Part shown: in pieces, positions 6,049 through 13,449 of the stretch | How positions within the stretch are numbered: the stretch's first letter is position 1 | Layout of the letters: every line of letters starts with the position of its first letter | Source: a virus | Reading direction: 5' to 3' (one strand) | IMG/VR virus record: IMGVR_UViG_3300046370_000393 | Span: 1-22,893 of that record | Length of the DNA: 22,893 bases | The notes under the pieces: model-generated | Database searches by the model: none | The model's input: only the letters and a program-made list of their open reading frames with translations | What the model was told of the DNA's origin: nothing | Program-made: the position numbers and the translations under genes

Positions 6049-6648
6049 ATGTCTTTTCAAGACGAACCCCGGAGTGCACAGCGTGCTCAGCTGCCCGACT
6101 TCGACATCACTGCCGCTGAGGTTCAGCAATTATTGGCCGACTCTTCTGGTCATGGCCTTAGCAACTACTTGCTGGAACACGCCGCCCACTTTGTCACCAC
6201 TGGTGGCGCACTTCGCACCCCTTATCGGATTCTTTGGTACGCCGAAAATCTGGGCTTGACCCGTGAAGTCTTCTCTGGTCAACACAGGGACAGCCAGGCC
6301 GTGCGCTTACGCGACATCCTCGATCAGGTCAACCGTTCCAACGAACTGAACGGCAAGCGTCCAGTAAGCATTAGCACTGTGCTGAATGGCCTCAGTCCTA
6401 TGGCCAAGACCCTGCTTAACGGGTTTAAAGTCAAAGTGCTGATCAATCGTCAAGACGAGACGATCAAGCTGCTTAGCGAGGCATTCGCAGCCAACATGTT
6501 CAGCAACATGAAGGCAGACGCCGAGCGTGTTTTCAAGCGTTATGCAGATGTGTTTGAGCAGGCCAAGGCTGTTGGCGTTGATCCAAAGGGTCTGATCGCT
6601 GGTACGCATGTTGAGCGCCTGGTGCTGACTGCTGCTGGGGATAACTGA
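6049..6648 (+). CDS. Hypothetical protein, first gene of the rightward operon
   Basis: A 199-residue soluble protein of unknown family, mainly helical by its pattern of charged and hydrophobic residues (for example the FSNMKADAERVFKRYADVFEQA stretch split by helix breaks). No metal site, membrane segment or signal peptide is visible. It is the first plus-strand gene to the right of the divergent control region, and an intrinsic terminator follows its stop by 13 bases. That position resembles the first early gene of temperate phages, where regulators or antiterminators are found, but the sequence itself gives no support for a regulatory fold. A weak promoter (TTGCAT, TACGTT) and a small GCCC/GGGC hairpin at 6012-6024 precede it. 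Confidence 0.8.
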   Translation: MSFQDEPRSAQRAQLPDFDITAAEVQQLLADSSGHGLSNYLLEHAAHFVTTGGALRTPYRILWYAENLGLTREVFSGQHRDSQAVRLRDILDQVNRSNELNGKRPVSISTVLNGLSPMAKTLLNGFKVKVLINRQDETIKLLSEAFAANMFSNMKADAERVFKRYADVFEQAKAVGVDPKGLIAGTHVERLVLTAAGDN

Positions 6649-6661
6649 TCCGCCTACGCAG

Positions 6662-6683
6662 GGGTCTGGCGACAGGCCCTTTT
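6662..6683 (+). terminator. Intrinsic terminator between the first two rightward genes
   Basis: GGGTCTG (6662-6668) pairs with CAGGCCC (6673-6679) around a GCGA tetraloop (one G-U pair) and is followed by TTTT. The next gene starts 17 bases later with no clear promoter between, so read-through or antitermination may control the rest of the block. Confidence 0.7.
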
Positions 6684-6700
6684 AACCCTCACTTTTCCCA

Positions 6701-7798
6701 ATGACAGAAGTAACTCTTATCCCGGCATCGGATCAGGTCCAGCTGATGCTGGATTCTCCGATGACCGATGGCGAGCAACAACAGCTTGCAGCGATTGAAG
6801 CCCGCGCCACATCATCTGCGGGCAAAATCACGATCAACAAGATCGAGATGGCCCAGTGTCTTCTGGAGGTCTACAACGACAAACTCTTCAGGGGCAAAAC
6901 CGGTGGCCGCACTTGGGGCGACTATCTGCAGTCCCATGACTTTTCAAAGCTTGGTTTCCCCAATGCGTTGACCACTGAGACAGCAACCAATCATCTGAAT
7001 TACGCCGCCCTGTGCGATGCAATCGATGATTGGAACGACAGCAACCCAGGCCGTGAGCTGCCTTACCCCGCTGGATCAACCCACCTGCAAGGTTGGACGC
7101 TGCTTTTTGATCGCAAGAAAGCCTCTTCTGGCGTCTCTAGCGTCTCTGCTTACATGCCAATAACAGGCGCCGAAAATGCGCTGAAGACTTGGTACACGGC
7201 AGTCGTCAACAACGACGGCAAGGCCCCTGATTGCAATACTGCCCGGTCATACGGCAGAAAAGCACGGGACTCAGGGCTTGGAAGAACTGCCTTTGCCAGT
7301 GAAGGAAATTCAGCCACGCTGACCAGACCCACGTCACGCGGCTCTGGTCCCCAGCCAGAGCCCGAGTCAGTCCAGCGCACCGTTTCCGCCGAAACCCGGA
7401 TGGAGGCCGCCGCTGCTCAGCTCGAACGCGACCAACACCGTGCCGCGGATCGCTCGCTCCGCGCCGATGGCATCGACCCACGATCCATTTCAACGATGGA
7501 AAAGGAGTCGGACTTCGACGTGATGAATGAGTGCGAGACGTACTCGACTCAGATGAACAAGGTTTACCTCAACATTCAGACCTTGGATGTCTGGGTGCGT
7601 GGTCGCCTTAATCAGTACGGCACCGACGGGATGGAGATGCTGCGCAAGTTTGATGCGGGCATGTATTCCATCCACGACGACATTGGCAATATCACCGACA
7701 TGTCGCAACGGCTGGCTGATCTTGCTGCACTGCTGCAGGACTACATCGAGCCCGGCTCGCTTGACGAGAACAGCTTCACGCCTGAACCCAAGGCATGA
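6701..7798 (+). CDS. Hypothetical protein (possible DUF3102-like N-terminus)
   Basis: A 365-residue soluble protein. The first 200 residues include a helical stretch with INKIEMAQCLLEVYNDKLF and GGRTWGDYLQSHDF that loosely recalls DUF3102/ParB-like helical domains, a weak resemblance. Next comes a low-complexity Ser/Pro/Arg/Glu linker (about residues 205-260) and a C-terminal helical domain ending in an acidic tail. The two-domain layout with a flexible linker suggests a DNA-binding or scaffold protein, but I cannot name its role. It follows the intrinsic terminator directly. The ATG at 6701 is the only good start. The gene is followed by a hairpin at 7804-7821 and then the next gene on the same strand. 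Confidence 0.8.
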   Translation: MTEVTLIPASDQVQLMLDSPMTDGEQQQLAAIEARATSSAGKITINKIEMAQCLLEVYNDKLFRGKTGGRTWGDYLQSHDFSKLGFPNALTTETATNHLNYAALCDAIDDWNDSNPGRELPYPAGSTHLQGWTLLFDRKKASSGVSSVSAYMPITGAENALKTWYTAVVNNDGKAPDCNTARSYGRKARDSGLGRTAFASEGNSATLTRPTSRGSGPQPEPESVQRTVSAETRMEAAAAQLERDQHRAADRSLRADGIDPRSISTMEKESDFDVMNECETYSTQMNKVYLNIQTLDVWVRGRLNQYGTDGMEMLRKFDAGMYSIHDDIGNITDMSQRLADLAALLQDYIEPGSLDENSFTPEPKA

Positions 7799-7803
7799 AG
7801 AAA

Positions 7804-7821
7804 GGGGTGCTGTAACACCCC
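7804..7821 (+). other. Intergenic GC hairpin
   Basis: GGGGTG (7804-7809) and CACCCC (7816-7821) form a 6-bp stem with a 6-base loop, right after the stop of the preceding gene. No U tract follows, so it probably stabilises or marks the 3' end rather than terminating. Confidence 0.45.
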
Positions 7822-7856
7822 CCTCAACGACCTAACCCCATCCACGGAATTAAGCC

Positions 7857-8426
7857 ATGTCCATTTTTGAACAGATCAAACGCCTGATCAAGGGAAGTCC
7901 TGATGCTCAGGCTGCAACGCAACATATGATCACGGTGCTCGCAGCGGAAGCCGTAAAAACCGGCAACCCTGATGCGCTGGTGGCTGTTGCTGCTCAATGG
8001 GAGCAGTTGCAGGAAGGCCGGATGCTGCCACCTGGCACTGAACATGCAACGACTGGTCTGCCTGCTGATTACACGACAGCAGCTGAGCTGAAGCCGCTAG
8101 TGATCAAGGTGATGCAGAACGCTTATTTAGGCGGCATCACGGAGGTGACCAACGGAACGATCAAAAAACAGGTCAACACGTTCAAGCTGGCCAATGGCGG
8201 CTGGAAAGATGCTGATCTGCAGGACAACGATCCGAAGCCTGGCATTCAGCCTTTGTGGTGGAGCACGCTGAGCCAAGCATTGTCAGAGCTGCGGCAATCA
8301 GGCGACATCAGCAACGATTCGCGTGCATGGCGCACTTACACCCTGGCCCCACAGCACTTGCCGATGCTGCCTGGATCTGTTGCTCCGAAATCGTTAGCTG
8401 GCGACTGGGAGCCGATCAATGCTTGA
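7857..8426 (+). CDS. Hypothetical protein with winged-helix-like C-terminus
   Basis: A 189-residue protein of unknown family. The N-terminal third is an alanine-rich helical region. From about residue 75 the pattern (LKPLVIKVMQNAYLGG, then ITNG-like turn, then WWSTLSQALSELRQSGDIS and a tryptophan-containing strand WRTYTLAP) resembles winged-helix domains with a terminal beta hairpin, as in phage and restriction-endonuclease N-terminal modules. This is a structural impression, not a search result. It overlaps the next gene by eight bases and so is probably co-translated with it. A regulatory or DNA-binding role is plausible. Confidence 0.75.
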   Translation: MSIFEQIKRLIKGSPDAQAATQHMITVLAAEAVKTGNPDALVAVAAQWEQLQEGRMLPPGTEHATTGLPADYTTAAELKPLVIKVMQNAYLGGITEVTNGTIKKQVNTFKLANGGWKDADLQDNDPKPGIQPLWWSTLSQALSELRQSGDISNDSRAWRTYTLAPQHLPMLPGSVAPKSLAGDWEPINA

Positions 8427-8712
8427 TAACGAAACATCGCGGCCCTCTTTAGAGGGATACGAGGAAATTGGGAGCGAGAGTACAGGTCGCGTCAACGGCC
8501 TTGCAGAGCCCAAGGCATTGATTCCAGAACATCTCAATGAGTTTGCAAAAAGGGAGTGCAAGTTGCACAACCAAACAGCAAGCCAATACCTAGGCAGCTT
8601 GCTTGCACCAGCCATCGAGGCAGCAATGAAGGAGTCAAAGACTGAGAAGCGGCGATTGCTAGAGGAGACGTTTGGTCCTGGCTGGCTGGAGGTAGTGAAA
8701 GAAGTGATTTGA
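8419..8712 (+). CDS. Small protein with ribbon-helix-helix-like region
   Basis: A 97-residue protein whose middle part (ALIPEHLNEFAKRECKLHNQ followed by TASQYLGSLLAPAIEAAM) has the spacing of ribbon-helix-helix DNA-binding domains, in which a short strand is followed by two helices. The N-terminus is polar and the C-terminus is charged (KTEKRRLLEETFGPGW). It starts inside the previous gene (ATG at 8419, eight-base overlap). If it is a ribbon-helix-helix protein, it is a candidate reader of the palindromes, since these proteins bind short inverted repeats, but nothing here proves this. Confidence 0.65.
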   Translation: MLDNETSRPSLEGYEEIGSESTGRVNGLAEPKALIPEHLNEFAKRECKLHNQTASQYLGSLLAPAIEAAMKESKTEKRRLLEETFGPGWLEVVKEVI

Positions 8713-8766
8713 CTGAGCTGAAGTAGCACCTGTGCCAGTTAATGGTGCAGGCGTGCCACTTCCTGC

Positions 8767-8796
8767 TTGACCATGCGCATACGTATGGGCAATAAT
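8767..8796 (+). promoter_or_regulatory. Promoter with internal operator for the second exported protein
   Basis: TTGACC (8767-8772), an 18-base spacer and AATAAT (8791-8796). The palindrome TGCG-CATA-CGTA (8774-8785) fills the spacer, and the flank TATGG is shared with the promoter at 13450. Confidence 0.7.
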
Positions 8797-8804
8797 GCAT
8801 TTAA

Positions 8805-8818
8805 GCGGGGCGACCCGC
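8805..8818 (+). promoter_or_regulatory. 5'-end mRNA hairpin with GNRA loop
   Basis: GCGGG-GCGA-CCCGC, a perfect 5-bp stem with a GNRA loop, starts about two bases after the predicted start point. CACCTCAAAC follows at 8822-8831, as in the leader of the paralogue at 5383. Confidence 0.6.
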
Positions 8819-8835
8819 ACCCACCTCAAACAACC

Positions 8836-9225
8836 ATGAATTTCATCAAAGCCACCATCGCCACTGCTGCAGTTATTACCTGCTGCATGGGCAACGAGAT
8901 GCCTGCCAAGGCCACACCTCTTTGGATGAGATCAGTTGCTCAAGATCACTGCACTTACCTCGCCTTGGGAGTGCCTTCACGTAAAGCTCAACAATTGGCT
9001 CTAAATGACAACAAGCATTGGCGCAAAGAAATGCTGGCTTCTCACAAAATCTCTTCAGCAGGCATGACCAAACGCTATGCGCTCACCATGCTTCGCACCT
9101 GCCCTGATGTGATTGAAAGCTTTGGCAAGGAAGACCTAGAGGCAGAAAGAGCCGCTGAACAGCAGAAGGCCCAGAGCGAGTTCAGAGAGTTCTATCGCTC
9201 CACCTCCCACTTTGGGTATCAGTGA
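8836..9225 (+). CDS. Exported two-cysteine protein (paralogue of the gene at 5120)
   Basis: The 129-residue product has a signal peptide (MNFIKATIATAAVITCC, with likely cleavage after PAKA). The mature domain carries QDHC and, 49 residues later, RTCPDV, with the stretch PSRKAQQLAL between. The layout matches the smaller protein at 5120. This one has an extra charged helical C-terminus (about residues 95-129, rich in Glu, Ala, Gln and Arg). Upstream codons back to 8767 are open but include the promoter, so the ATG at 8836 is preferred. It heads a coupled group with the two small genes at 9225 and 9386. It is probably periplasmic or cell-surface, but no function is known. Confidence 0.75.
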   Translation: MNFIKATIATAAVITCCMGNEMPAKATPLWMRSVAQDHCTYLALGVPSRKAQQLALNDNKHWRKEMLASHKISSAGMTKRYALTMLRTCPDVIESFGKEDLEAERAAEQQKAQSEFREFYRSTSHFGYQ

Positions 9226-9389
9226 TGGCCGGCCCTAATTGGAACAGCAGGCCGCAGGACTACTGCGACGAGGCGAGGCGACGAGCGATTGCCGCCTTGC
9301 ATGCCAAGCATTCAAAAGGTTTAACAAGCCTTGAACGTGGCTACCTAAAGGCTCTACAGGAAGGCCGCATTAACCCCGAGGAATCATGA
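9225..9389 (+). CDS. Very small hypothetical protein
   Basis: A 54-residue basic, helical product (starting MAGPNWNSRPQDYCDEARRR) sharing one base with the stop of the exported-protein gene (TGATG) and overlapping the next gene as ATGA. The tight coupling is the main evidence for it. The segment KGLTSLERGYLKALQEGRI reads as a helical hairpin. No known family is recognised. Confidence 0.65.
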   Translation: MAGPNWNSRPQDYCDEARRRAIAALHAKHSKGLTSLERGYLKALQEGRINPEES

Positions 9390-9577
9390 GCACTCAACTG
9401 AACGGCAACAAGCACAGCCGACCGGGGAGCCGGGTTCCAACGCACCTACTGGAAACAGCGATTAGGTGGGAGCAATTCAGAGCTTCGCTTGCGCCTGTTT
9501 TTGGGATGCCCAATGAGGGCCAGGAGGCAGCGGGTCTGGCGCGGAACTACGAGCGAAGGCTGAAGGAGGAAGGCTGA
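9386..9577 (+). CDS. Small hypothetical protein
   Basis: A 63-residue product (starting MSTQLNGNKHSRPGSRVPTH), mostly polar N-terminally and helical afterwards (LETAIRWEQFRASLAPVF, then LARNYERRLKEEG). It begins by ATGA overlap with the previous gene and ends 96 bases before the replication-like gene. No recognisable family. It belongs to the operon driven by the promoter at 8767 on the basis of spacing. Confidence 0.6.
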   Translation: MSTQLNGNKHSRPGSRVPTHLLETAIRWEQFRASLAPVFGMPNEGQEAAGLARNYERRLKEEG

Positions 9578-9624
9578 CACTGTTGATGCAGGTACGTCTT
9601 CCATGCTCCTGCGCAACGGCATCA

Positions 9625-9653
9625 TTGACATTGCAGCAATACGACCGCAGAAT
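9625..9653 (+). promoter_or_regulatory. Candidate promoter for the replication-like gene
   Basis: TTGACA (9625-9630), a 17-base spacer and CAGAAT (9648-9653), 20 bases before the ATG at 9674. A perfect -35 and fair -10. No full palindrome of the TRCG-N4-CGYA type here, which sets it apart from the regulated promoters. Confidence 0.45.
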
Positions 9654-9673
9654 GCAATCACTTCACTCACGCC

Positions 9674-10243
9674 ATGCCAGCACTCAATGTTCGGGTTGAT
9701 CAGGAACTGTGGTCGGCCCTAGAGGCTCAAAAGCCTCACTTCCTTTCCAGCACAGCGTATTTGAATCTAATCATTCATCAGGCCATTGACGGTGGCTTTA
9801 CGCTGAACAAACCGAGCCCCGCAAGCGGGGGCCCCGCACCAGCAAAGGGGGGCGAGGTTTTAAATAAAGAAGATAAAGAACGCGTGCGCGCGTTATCTCT
9901 TGAAGGGTTGCCCATTCCGCCTGCGCAGGGCAAACCCGTTGATCCCGCTCTAGAGGCTCACACGACCCTCATTCGGGACTTCTGGCGCACCAAGAAGGGC
10001 TCCAAGGGCGAACAGGCCTGGAAGCTCTTGCAGACGGGTCTGACGTCCATACAGGCGGCTTACGGCGATGCCGTCGTCAAGGAACAGCTGGAGCTGGCAA
10101 TCAATGGCCGGTGGCAGTCGATCACCCTCGCCAACTACGAGCGGTTCAAGCCGGCCGGGACCACCAAGAAGGTCAAGCGCATGACCGAGGAAGAGAAGGA
10201 AGCCGCACACCAAAAGCGTCTGGAGGAATGGGGCCTTGTCTAA
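9674..10243 (+). CDS. Ribbon-helix-helix and replication-protein-like fusion
   Basis: The 189-residue protein has two parts. Residues 1-40 (ALNVRVDQELWSALEAQ, then SSTAYLNLIIHQAI) look like a ribbon-helix-helix domain, with a DNA-reading strand followed by two helices. After a Gly/Pro/Ala-rich linker, residues about 95-165 (LIRDFWRTKKGSKGEQAWKL, then LELAINGRWQSITLANYERF) resemble the C-terminal part of phage replication initiators, in which a short helical region with a Trp-rich motif binds helicase or DNA. A charged tail follows. The fusion of a sequence-specific DNA-binding module to a replication module suggests an initiator or loader; this is inference. The stop overlaps the next gene's TTG start. 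Confidence 0.65.
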   Translation: MPALNVRVDQELWSALEAQKPHFLSSTAYLNLIIHQAIDGGFTLNKPSPASGGPAPAKGGEVLNKEDKERVRALSLEGLPIPPAQGKPVDPALEAHTTLIRDFWRTKKGSKGEQAWKLLQTGLTSIQAAYGDAVVKEQLELAINGRWQSITLANYERFKPAGTTKKVKRMTEEEKEAAHQKRLEEWGLV

Positions 10244-10919
10244 ACCGAACTTTGATGGTCTCCACCAGTACGCAAAAACCAAGGCGCCCCGCGCCAAAGG
10301 GCCTCAGGCTGTTCTGCCTCATGAGCGGATCTACCGCTGTGAATGCTGCAACGACACCGGAGTGGCGCAGGTCTGGAAACTCAACAAATGGGCCTTCCCA
10401 AATCAGCCCCCCCTCGATACGTCCAGCTATCCAGTGTTCTGCTGCCACTTCAATACCTGCGGGAACGTCACCATGCAGGTGTTCACCGACAACCGTGAAC
10501 AGGAAGACGGCCAGGCCCGCACAGAAACGTTGAACCTGTTCAACACGCCGAGCAACGAGTCGACCACCATCGGCAAGATGATCGGACGCGGGCAAGCCAA
10601 GGTGCTGTCCCATTCCCAGTCCAAGTACATCCACGACAGCGTCTTGGATTACAGAGCCAAGCTCGCCGCCGGCCCTGGCAAAGCCTGGGTTGAACAGGTG
10701 AAGGCTGCTTGCCGCAATGCCATGCCAACTGAGCAACCACGAGGCACAGGCGGTCTGACGAAGGTTTGCGTTGCTGTTGACCTGCCACCCGAGCCTGATT
10801 TCGACGCACCACCAGCTGTTGAAGTCACAGCGCCTAAAGATCTGATTTCTGTAGGTGCAGGCCCTACGCCTCCGCAGCCGGATGGCCCGATCACCCTCGA
10901 TGAGGAGTTCCCCCTGTGA
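10236..10919 (+). CDS. Zinc-finger-containing hypothetical protein
   Basis: A 227-residue protein starting at TTG 10236 and overlapping the previous gene by eight bases. Residues about 33-75 contain CECCNDTG and CCHFNTCG, a four- or five-cysteine group that would fit a zinc-binding knuckle. A helical central region (QSKYIHDSVLDYRAK) and a Pro-rich acidic C-terminus (ITLDEEFPL) follow. The first part resembles zinc-ribbon parts of phage replication factors, such as helicase loaders, but no motif is decisive. Its place after the replication-like gene supports a replication role. Confidence 0.7.
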   Translation: MSKPNFDGLHQYAKTKAPRAKGPQAVLPHERIYRCECCNDTGVAQVWKLNKWAFPNQPPLDTSSYPVFCCHFNTCGNVTMQVFTDNREQEDGQARTETLNLFNTPSNESTTIGKMIGRGQAKVLSHSQSKYIHDSVLDYRAKLAAGPGKAWVEQVKAACRNAMPTEQPRGTGGLTKVCVAVDLPPEPDFDAPPAVEVTAPKDLISVGAGPTPPQPDGPITLDEEFPL

Positions 10920-11059
10920 AAAACATCCCGCACCTGAACAAGGACGAGCCATGGAAACCATTTTCCGGCAAGTGGAAGGTCACGAAGCTGCCCCGCGATG
11001 CCGGGACGAAGCCCGAAATGACCCCTGAGGAATACGCCAAACAGCACCCCGACAAATGA
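10916..11059 (+). CDS. Very small basic protein
   Basis: A 47-residue, Lys- and Pro-rich product (starting MKNIPHLNKDEPWKPFSGKW) from a GTG start that overlaps the previous stop; its own stop overlaps the next start as ATGA. No recognisable domain. The coupling on both sides and the lack of frame breaks support it as a real gene. Confidence 0.6.
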   Translation: MKNIPHLNKDEPWKPFSGKWKVTKLPRDAGTKPEMTPEEYAKQHPDK

Positions 11060-11394
11060 TTCAGACCGATCTTTTTGCCACCAACACCACTCCGGCCCAT
11101 GTACGCAATTCCGAAACCTCGCTCGATGCGGCCATCTCCATCCAGCACAAAGTCCCGAAGCTTCAGCGACAGGTTCTGGACTGTGTGCGGGCGATGCCTG
11201 GGGGCGTTACTTGCGATGACGTGGAGGTTTTTACCGGCCTCGCGCACCAAACCTGCTCGGCGCGTTTTCGTGAGCTGTCCTCCTGTCAACCGCCGCTGAT
11301 CAGAAAGCTGTTGCTAGCCGACGGCAGCTACGCCAGGCGCAAGACACGCAGCGGTCGCGGTGCCTTTGTTTACGTTTGCGCGGAGGCCGTATGA
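11056..11394 (+). CDS. Winged-helix-like phage protein
   Basis: The 112-residue protein has the pattern of small phage winged-helix proteins: LQRQVLDCVRAMPGGVTCDD (helix and turn), VEVFTGLAHQTCSARFRELSS (recognition helix with Thr, Ser and Arg), then a wing with LLLADGSYARRKTRSGRGAF. Such proteins sit in early regions and often act as DNA-binding accessories. It could be the regulator of the operators here, but the position gives no proof. Both ends overlap neighbours as ATGA. Confidence 0.7.
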   Translation: MIQTDLFATNTTPAHVRNSETSLDAAISIQHKVPKLQRQVLDCVRAMPGGVTCDDVEVFTGLAHQTCSARFRELSSCQPPLIRKLLLADGSYARRKTRSGRGAFVYVCAEAV

Positions 11395-12080
11395 CGCTGA
11401 CCGCACTGCGTCCACGCAACTGCGTGCTGGACGAAGCCACTCACCGTTATTTCTGGGATCCAGACGGCGAGAACATCCAGATGGCGATCAGCGTCACTGG
11501 TGTGATCGCTGCAGGTAAGCCAAAGGTGGATTACTCAAAGTGGCCCGAGGCAGCGCCCAGAGGTACGCATGTTCACCTGTGCATGAGGGCCTTGGCAGAG
11601 CGCTGGAAGGTCCTGCCTGATCCGATCAGCCCTGAGGGCATCGACTGCTCTGAATGGTTCCGCGTGCTGCAAGACGTGCCCTTGTGGGGTCACGTCAACG
11701 TGCTGGCCTGTGAGTACACCTTGACCAAGAAACGCTGGAGCCTTGGCGGTCAGCTCGACCTGCTGGTGGAGAAGGACGGCAAGCGCACGCTCATTGATGT
11801 CAAAACGAAGAGCGCCAAGTGGGAGCTGCCTAAAAAAGGCAGCCGGTATTACGCCGACTGGGAGAAGACGCTGCAGGGGTACAAGGCCCAAGCCGGTGCC
11901 TATGCCGACCTGTTGGAGACAGGCGACCAAGCCGAGCCCTGCTGGATCGAGAACTACCAAACGCTGATCATCACGCCGACACACCACCAGTGGATTTCAT
12001 TCGATGGCTACGAGGCCTCGGCCGCTTGGTCCGACGCCTGGTTGACCTATTTAGCCCACAAACAAGCGAACCCCTTCTGA
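11391..12080 (+). CDS. PD-(D/E)XK nuclease (RecB-like exonuclease)
   Basis: A 229-residue nuclease of the PD-(D/E)XK superfamily. A frame further upstream exists, but the ATG at 11391 is preferred for the ATGA overlap. The core is visible: LGGQLDLLVEKDGKRTLIDV with Asp in GQLDLL and the DVKTK signature (Asp and Lys at the active site), followed by YKAQAGAYADLLE (the motif-IV Gln and Tyr). These proteins resect double-stranded DNA ends. An ERF-like annealing protein is encoded about 1.4 kb downstream, and the two could act together as a Red-like recombination pair; this pairing is inference. Confidence 0.8.
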   Translation: MTLTALRPRNCVLDEATHRYFWDPDGENIQMAISVTGVIAAGKPKVDYSKWPEAAPRGTHVHLCMRALAERWKVLPDPISPEGIDCSEWFRVLQDVPLWGHVNVLACEYTLTKKRWSLGGQLDLLVEKDGKRTLIDVKTKSAKWELPKKGSRYYADWEKTLQGYKAQAGAYADLLETGDQAEPCWIENYQTLIITPTHHQWISFDGYEASAAWSDAWLTYLAHKQANPF

Positions 12081-12089
12081 CTTACCTCG

Positions 12090-12653
12090 ATGACGACATC
12101 AACCACGCGCAACGGCAACGGCTGTATTTGGAATTCTGTTGGACCTTGGAAGCACCCAGAACTCGACAGCCCGGCACAGAGGGCTAAGTGGGATCGGGCA
12201 GCAGCTAAACCCGAAGTGCTGCATTTTCACTTTCTTGGGGAGCCAGCACCGCAGGGAAGCAAAGTTGTATCCAAGTGGGGCAGCTTGCGAGAGGTCAGCA
12301 AGAAGATCCAGCCCTGGCGTGCATCGATTCAATATGCGTGCGCAGCTCAGTTCAAAGGCGATCCGATTACGGAAGCAGTTGAGCTTGCTGTGACATTTGT
12401 ACTACCGCGAGCGAAGAACCATTACGGAACTGGTCGAAATGCTGAGAAGCTGAAGGACTCAGCCCCGGCACATCACACCAAAACTCCTGACCTGGACAAG
12501 CTTTTAAGAGGCTTAGTTGATCCAATGACAGTGAAATGCGGGGGCAACGTGCTCATAGACGATTCCTGCGTTATCGCGCTTAATGGGAGGAAGCGTTACG
12601 CAGAGGCAAACGAAAGTGTTGGTGCACTGGTCAGCATCCGCGTTGTGCGCTAA
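12090..12653 (+). CDS. rusA: RusA-like Holliday-junction resolvase
   Basis: The 187-residue protein ends with a RusA-type domain. The marker stretch HHTKTPDLDKLLRGLVDPMT is followed by VLIDDSCVIALNGRKRYA, giving the conserved Asp residues that bind magnesium, together with a basic patch. The N-terminal LGEPAPQGSKVVSKWG and the strand LAVTFVLPRA fit the family. An N-terminal extension of about 40 residues makes it longer than the usual 120 or so; a later start is possible. RusA enzymes cleave Holliday junctions and are frequent in temperate phage recombination blocks like this one. Confidence 0.85.
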   Translation: MTTSTTRNGNGCIWNSVGPWKHPELDSPAQRAKWDRAAAKPEVLHFHFLGEPAPQGSKVVSKWGSLREVSKKIQPWRASIQYACAAQFKGDPITEAVELAVTFVLPRAKNHYGTGRNAEKLKDSAPAHHTKTPDLDKLLRGLVDPMTVKCGGNVLIDDSCVIALNGRKRYAEANESVGALVSIRVVR

Positions 12654-12659
12654 AACCCT

Positions 12660-12671
12660 TTCGCAGACGCA
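12660..12671. promoter_or_regulatory. Near-match palindrome TTCG-CAGA-CGCA
   Basis: One mismatch from TRCG-N4-CGYA, with the ATGG flank seen at 8774 and 13457. It lies just before the gene at 12681, but no good -35 box precedes it, so it is only a possible secondary site. Confidence 0.3.
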
Positions 12672-12680
12672 TGGGGCCTA

Positions 12681-13421
12681 ATGGAAGATTCCAGGCTTTT
12701 AGGCCCTGTTATCAAGGCTTGGTTCAAGGCCAACGAATGGCCGCAGTCAGTCAGCGAGGGACTGGCTAGGGCAAAGGGCTGGGAGATCGGCCCCTGGGCT
12801 TCTCAGATCAGCATTTGCATGAGCGGGCGGCTGCAACCCAAGCCGCCATTCTTTGTGGCTCTTGGCAAGTTCAACCAAGCGGTAGCTGAGCGTGACTTTG
12901 AGGGCGTCACTGATCGGCGCCTAATCGATCGGTTGCGTGCTGCTGAGCCGATCGTCCATGACGATTGCTGCTCAGGCAGGCGCTGCCAGGCAGGGACGCC
13001 ATGGGACGCCATGGACTTCTTCGGTTGCTACATCGGAGCCTTATCGCCCCCAAAGACGTTTGATCTTCAGCGAAAGGTCACGCAGGAAGAGGTTGACTAC
13101 TTCACTGCCGAGATTAGAGACGGTTGGCGTGAGCTTGTCTTGGTTGCGATGGACCCCAGCGGGCCACCTGCCGTTTGGGCCAAGGTTGCTGAAAGGTGCG
13201 TCAAATTTGGGGCCGCACCGGAAGACATCGAATGGAGTCAGGAGCTATTGACTGGGCTACGTGAGATGACGATTGAGGAGAAGAAACGGTTTTCTGGCAA
13301 GTATCCCGCATGTCCCTTGCTTCAAGCGATCACTGAGGAAACTGAGGCGCGGGGCGGGTCTACGGACCGCTTAGAGCAGTTCTATAAATGGCACGTCGAA
13401 ATGAACAAGACGATGGCCTAG
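12681..13421 (+). CDS. Hypothetical protein in the recombination block
   Basis: A 246-residue protein of unknown family, probably soluble. A helical N-terminus (LLGPVIKAWFKANEWPQSVS) followed by SQISICMSGRLQPKPPFFVALGKFN could be a helix-turn-helix-like DNA contact. The middle shows HDDCCSGRRCQAGTPWDAMD, a small cysteine group, and the rest is helical with several Trp residues. It lies between the resolvase and the ERF-like gene, so a DNA-metabolism role is likely from context. The ATG at 12681 is preceded by an operator-like near-match. Confidence 0.75.
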   Translation: MEDSRLLGPVIKAWFKANEWPQSVSEGLARAKGWEIGPWASQISICMSGRLQPKPPFFVALGKFNQAVAERDFEGVTDRRLIDRLRAAEPIVHDDCCSGRRCQAGTPWDAMDFFGCYIGALSPPKTFDLQRKVTQEEVDYFTAEIRDGWRELVLVAMDPSGPPAVWAKVAERCVKFGAAPEDIEWSQELLTGLREMTIEEKKRFSGKYPACPLLQAITEETEARGGSTDRLEQFYKWHVEMNKTMA

Positions 13422-13449
13422 GCCAAATAGATAAAAGACGCAAAAACCG

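Noticed and set aside
10173-10961. Long minus-strand frame of 262 codons
   Set aside because: It is antisense to two rightward genes with tight overlaps and cysteine motifs; it has no recognisable motif itself and low-quality composition.
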